Shown piece by piece: positions 5,468 through 8,026 of a DNA stretch of 8,026 bases. Origin of the DNA: DASSCW01 sp036555005 (GTDB taxonomy: Bacteria > Chloroflexota > Limnocylindria > QHBO01); the NCBI GenBank assembly GCA_036555005.1, contig DATBME010000039.1, positions 1 to 8,026 on the forward strand, read 5' to 3'. The translations under genes were made by a program, and so were the position numbers. A model generated the notes under the pieces. It was given only the letters and a program-made list of their open reading frames with translations. It had not been told where the DNA came from and made no database searches. Positions within the stretch are counted from its first letter, which is position 1. Each line of letters begins with the position of its first letter.

Positions 5468-6126
5468 TGCCGATGCAGGTCACGGTCCGGACCTTCGCCA
5501 TCCTGCGCGAGCTGTCAGCCGATCGTGCGGTCGTGGCCCTGCCCGATGCGGCCGACCTCGGTGACGCCTGGGAGGCCATGGTCGAGCGCTATCCGCGGCT
5601 GGGGCCGCATCGGCCCTTCGTGCGTCCGGCGCGGGCGGGCGCCTACGCCGACTGGGACACGCCGCTGGTGGACGGTGACGAGGTCGCCTTCCTGCCGCCG
5701 GTCAGCGGCGGCGCGACCATGACCCTGACCTCCGAGCCGATCGACGCAGCCGCGCTGGAGAGCGCGGTGGCCGGATCGGGCCACGGCGCGGTGGTGACCT
5801 TCGTGGGCCGCGCCCGCGACACCGCCGATGACGGCCGTGAAGTCATGGAGCTGGAGTACGACGCCTACCCCGAGATGGCGATCGCCGTGCTGAGCGAGAT
5901 CGCGGCCGAGGCGGAGTCGCGCTGGGGAGCGGCGGTCGGCGTGGTGCATCGCACCGGCATCGTGCCGATCGGCGACGCGGCGGTGGTCATCGTCACGGCC
6001 GCGCCTCACCGGGCCGAGGCGTACGAGGCGAATCGCTACGTGATCGAGGCGATCAAGGAGCGGCTGCCCATCTGGAAGCGCGAGCGCTTCGCCGACGGCA
6101 GCGAGTGGAAGCGTCCCGGAGCCTGA
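5467..6126 (+). CDS. moaX: Fused molybdopterin synthase (MoaD-MoaE, MoaX type)
   Basis: A 219-residue fusion of both molybdopterin synthase subunits, which insert sulfur into cyclic pyranopterin monophosphate during molybdenum-cofactor synthesis. Residues 3-82 are MoaD, a ubiquitin-like sulfur carrier ending FLPPVSGG with Gly81-Gly82. In free MoaD this Gly-Gly is the C-terminus that is thiocarboxylated. Residues 85-219 are MoaE: TFVGRARD, APHRAEAY, then IKERLPIWKRERF, with Lys197 and Lys204 in the seven-residue spacing of the E. coli catalytic lysines. No stop or frameshift separates the halves. Mycobacterial MoaX is the known precedent and is cleaved after its Gly-Gly, so this protein probably also needs processing. 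An in-frame ATG at 5719 could give separate MoaE, but lacks a Shine-Dalgarno. No moaA, moaC or molybdoenzyme is in the window. Confidence 0.93.
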   Translation: MPMQVTVRTFAILRELSADRAVVALPDAADLGDAWEAMVERYPRLGPHRPFVRPARAGAYADWDTPLVDGDEVAFLPPVSGGATMTLTSEPIDAAALESAVAGSGHGAVVTFVGRARDTADDGREVMELEYDAYPEMAIAVLSEIAAEAESRWGAAVGVVHRTGIVPIGDAAVVIVTAAPHRAEAYEANRYVIEAIKERLPIWKRERFADGSEWKRPGA

Positions 6127-6138
6127 TCGGCCAGGCTC
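6119..6138. terminator. Possible bidirectional terminator hairpin over the convergent stops
   Basis: GAGCCTG - ATCGGC - CAGGCTC: a perfect 7-bp stem with a 6-base loop, covering the stop codon of the MoaD-MoaE gene and most of the stop codon of the transporter gene. A stem this placed can serve both strands. No T-run follows on either strand, so it is not a classical intrinsic terminator; such U-poor hairpins occur in high-GC genomes. Confidence 0.45.
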
Positions 6139-8026
6139 ATCCCGATGCCATCGGGTCGGCCTCGAGGAGATCGAGGGCCGGCTGCCAGATGGCGGCGATT
6201 ATGGCCACGAACGGGACGACCAGGAACATCCCCAGCACGCCGGCCAGCTCGCCGCCCGCCGGAATGGCGAGCAGGATGAACGCCGGATGCAGGCTGAAGG
6301 CGCGGCCGTAGACGATTGGCGTCACGAAGTTGCCCTGCACGATGTTGAACACGATGGTCCAGATCATCATCACCACCACGTCGGTGGTGGTTCCGACCGC
6401 AAGCGCCACGAGGACCGCCAGCAGCGTTGTGACGGCCGATCCGAGGTAGGGAATGAAGCCGCCGAAGAAGGTGAGGATGCCGATCGGGATCGCCAGTGGC
6501 AGGCCCAGGATGATCATGATCAGCGCGCTGGTCACCGCGCCGAACAAGGAGATCAGTGCCGTCCCCAGCATGTAGCCGCCGAGCACCCCGACCGACCGGC
6601 CGCCGATCGTGTCGAGGCGCTCCCGCCGGTGCGCCACGACCCCACTGATCCCGTCGCGCCACAACGTCCCGGCGTCACGCAGCAGGAAGAAGGCGATCAG
6701 CGGGGCCAGGACGAGGATGAGCAGCAGCCGCGGCAGCGCCCCCAGCACGGCAGCCGCCGTGGCCAGGATCGAGCCACCGACCGACTCAACCGCGTCGAGG
6801 ACCTCCTGGATGTGGATCTCCTCGGCGCCGTCGACGGCGGTCGCGACCAGCTCGCGCATGGGGCCGACCGTCCACACGACGGCGATGGCGACGGTGGCCG
6901 CCACGACCAGGGCGACTCCCACCGTTGAAGCCGCCGCCGCGCCTCCGCGGCCAAGCCCCATCTGGCGCAGGCGCGATGCCAGTGGGGCCAGCGTTGCGGC
7001 CAGCACGAGCGCCAGGACCACGGGGACGATGACGCCCGGGATGCTGACCGTGATCTCGATCAGCACCCAGACCAAGCCAGCGGCCACCAGGCCGCGCCAG
7101 CTCCACTGGGCCAGCCGGTCGAGCCAACGAGGGACCACGCCGTCCGTGCGCTGCGGCTCGGCCTCCTGGACCGACAGCACCGCCATGATGGACTTGGCCA
7201 CGGCCAGGATGAAGACGATCACCGGCAGCAGGCCGATCAGCCCCAGCAGCCCGAACAAGGCGGCGCCGGTCGGGATGGCCACCAGCACCAGCAGCGGGTG
7301 GACGTCGACCGCTGTTCCGAGGCCGGTGCTTGCCAGCAGGCGACCGCTCACGACGCTCGCGACGACGATGGCGGCCAGGACCACCAGGCTCGGGATCGGG
7401 CCGGCGAAGGCGAGCGTGACCAGCACCACCACCGTCGCTGACAGGATCGCGCCGAGGTACGGCACGAACCCGCTGATGAAGACGAGCATGCTGAGCGGAG
7501 CGGCCAACGGCACGCCCAGGACCAGGAGCGTGGCGTAGACGACGATCGCGTCGATCACGGCCAGCAGGGCGGTGCGGCGCAGGTAGCCGCTCACTCGGTC
7601 CAGGCCGGACGTCGCGCTCGCCGTCAGGGCTGCGGCGTGCGCAGGATCCATGGACCCGGTCACCCGCCTCCAGCCGCGGTCGCCATCGCTGAGCAGGAAG
7701 ATGGTCAGGAAGCTGCTGAGGATCAGGACCGTGCCGACGGTCACCGCGGGGCCGGCCAGCGCCACCGGGTCGACCCTGAGGATGGCGATGACCGACAGCA
7801 TCAGGCGGTCGAAAGCGGCCAGGAGGAACTCCGGCGCACCCACCGCCACCAGCCACTCGCGGAGGTCGCGTACTCCCTCGCGCACCGCGCTGATCAGCTC
7901 TGCGACATGCGGCACGACGGCCAGGGCCAGGATCAGGACGGTCACGATCAGCAGCGCAACGCCCAGCAGCGTGGCCAGCACGGCGGCGATGCCGCGGCCC
8001 ACGCCCCGGGCGCGGAGTCGCCGCAC
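6137..8026 (-). CDS. Tandem-duplicated AI-2E/PerM-family transporter, 5' end outside window
   Basis: At least 629 residues, about twice the usual ~350 of AI-2E family (PerM/YdiK-like) membrane proteins, because it has two copies in tandem. FVPYLG at 187-192 recurs as FIPYLG at 524-529, and VHPLLVLVAIP at 242-252 recurs as LHPAFILLAIP at 579-589; both pairs are 337 residues apart. The link is a charged stretch near 286-310. Copy 2 keeps family features such as GNFVTPIVYG (565-574) and GGELAGVLGMFLVVP (591-605); copy 1 has lost them (GRLLASTGLG, GAALFGLLGLIGLLP). The frame is open to base 8026, and copy 1 starts at what is normally helix 3, so the first two helices lie beyond the window; the GTG at the edge is probably not the true start. 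Members export small molecules or ions; the substrate is unknown here. It converges on the MoaD-MoaE gene. Confidence 0.88.
   Translation of the reverse strand: MRRLRARGVGRGIAAVLATLLGVALLIVTVLILALAVVPHVAELISAVREGVRDLREWLVAVGAPEFLLAAFDRLMLSVIAILRVDPVALAGPAVTVGTVLILSSFLTIFLLSDGDRGWRRVTGSMDPAHAAALTASATSGLDRVSGYLRRTALLAVIDAIVVYATLLVLGVPLAAPLSMLVFISGFVPYLGAILSATVVVLVTLAFAGPIPSLVVLAAIVVASVVSGRLLASTGLGTAVDVHPLLVLVAIPTGAALFGLLGLIGLLPVIVFILAVAKSIMAVLSVQEAEPQRTDGVVPRWLDRLAQWSWRGLVAAGLVWVLIEITVSIPGVIVPVVLALVLAATLAPLASRLRQMGLGRGGAAAASTVGVALVVAATVAIAVVWTVGPMRELVATAVDGAEEIHIQEVLDAVESVGGSILATAAAVLGALPRLLLILVLAPLIAFFLLRDAGTLWRDGISGVVAHRRERLDTIGGRSVGVLGGYMLGTALISLFGAVTSALIMIILGLPLAIPIGILTFFGGFIPYLGSAVTTLLAVLVALAVGTTTDVVVMMIWTIVFNIVQGNFVTPIVYGRAFSLHPAFILLAIPAGGELAGVLGMFLVVPFVAIIAAIWQPALDLLEADPMASG
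6141..6155. repeat. Second short inverted repeat beside the convergent stops
   Basis: CCCGAT - GCC - ATCGGG: 6-bp perfect arms and a 3-base loop, 2 bp from the hairpin at 6119-6138 and inside the last codons of the transporter gene. A third pair, CCTCGA/TCGAGG at 6160-6176, follows. Together they may stop rightward transcription entering the convergent gene. GC-rich coding sequence also yields such repeats by chance. Confidence 0.35.

Noticed and set aside
6287..7538. Two plus-strand frames opposite the AI-2E-type transporter
   Set aside because: They read as His/Asp/Gln-rich or Thr/Ser/Ala-rich sequence without domains, as expected antisense to hydrophobic GC-rich codons.
1..8026. CRISPR array, tRNA, rRNA, insertion sequence or attachment site
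   Set aside because: Reading both strands I saw no regularly spaced repeats, tRNA-like or rRNA sequence, transposase or integrase motifs, or long terminal repeats.

Overview
This is an 8,026-base, very GC-rich window, dense with genes and carrying no mobile-element, CRISPR, tRNA or rRNA signature. High GC, possible leaderless promoters, a MoaD-MoaE fusion and an arsenate-reductase-like domain fused to a regulator fit a high-GC Chloroflexota or actinobacterial-type genome. The phylum is a low-confidence inference, because no marker gene is present.

Layout. Positions 1-2771 form a leftward cluster. In transcription order it holds a MerR regulator fused to an ArsC/LMW-phosphatase-like domain (2771-1920), a 15-codon mini-ORF (1923-1876), a HIT-like hydrolase/transferase (1873-1382), a polytopic membrane protein with a CruF/DUF422-like core (1301-360), and the first 116 codons of an M20 metallopeptidase that leaves the window at base 1. 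Positions 2772-2849 are a divergent control region. On the minus strand it carries a textbook MerR-type promoter (TTGACC, 19-bp spacer with a dyad, TAGCCT). On the plus strand it carries a TAGAAT -10 box. Both -10 boxes lie 7 bp from their start codons, so both mRNAs are probably leaderless.

Positions 2850-6126 form a tight rightward operon: an aldehyde dehydrogenase, a small Rieske [2Fe-2S] protein, an 8-TM membrane protein I cannot assign to a family, and a MoaD-MoaE fused molybdopterin synthase. The last three are joined by TGATG stop/start overlaps. A leftward gene then converges on this operon with only 10 bp between stop codons. It encodes a double-length AI-2E-type (PerM-like) transporter made of two tandem copies, and its 5' end lies beyond base 8026. 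Inverted repeats over the convergent stops may act as a shared terminator.

How they may work together. The MerR-ArsC fusion probably controls its own promoter, and its downstream genes are translationally coupled to it through the mini-ORF. The Rieske/membrane/MoaX trio suggests a membrane redox module connected with molybdenum-cofactor supply; that link is inference from gene order only. The most unusual items are the MerR-ArsC fusion lacking one relay cysteine, the uncharacterised Rieske plus 8-TM pair, the duplicated AI-2E protein and the 15-codon coupler ORF.
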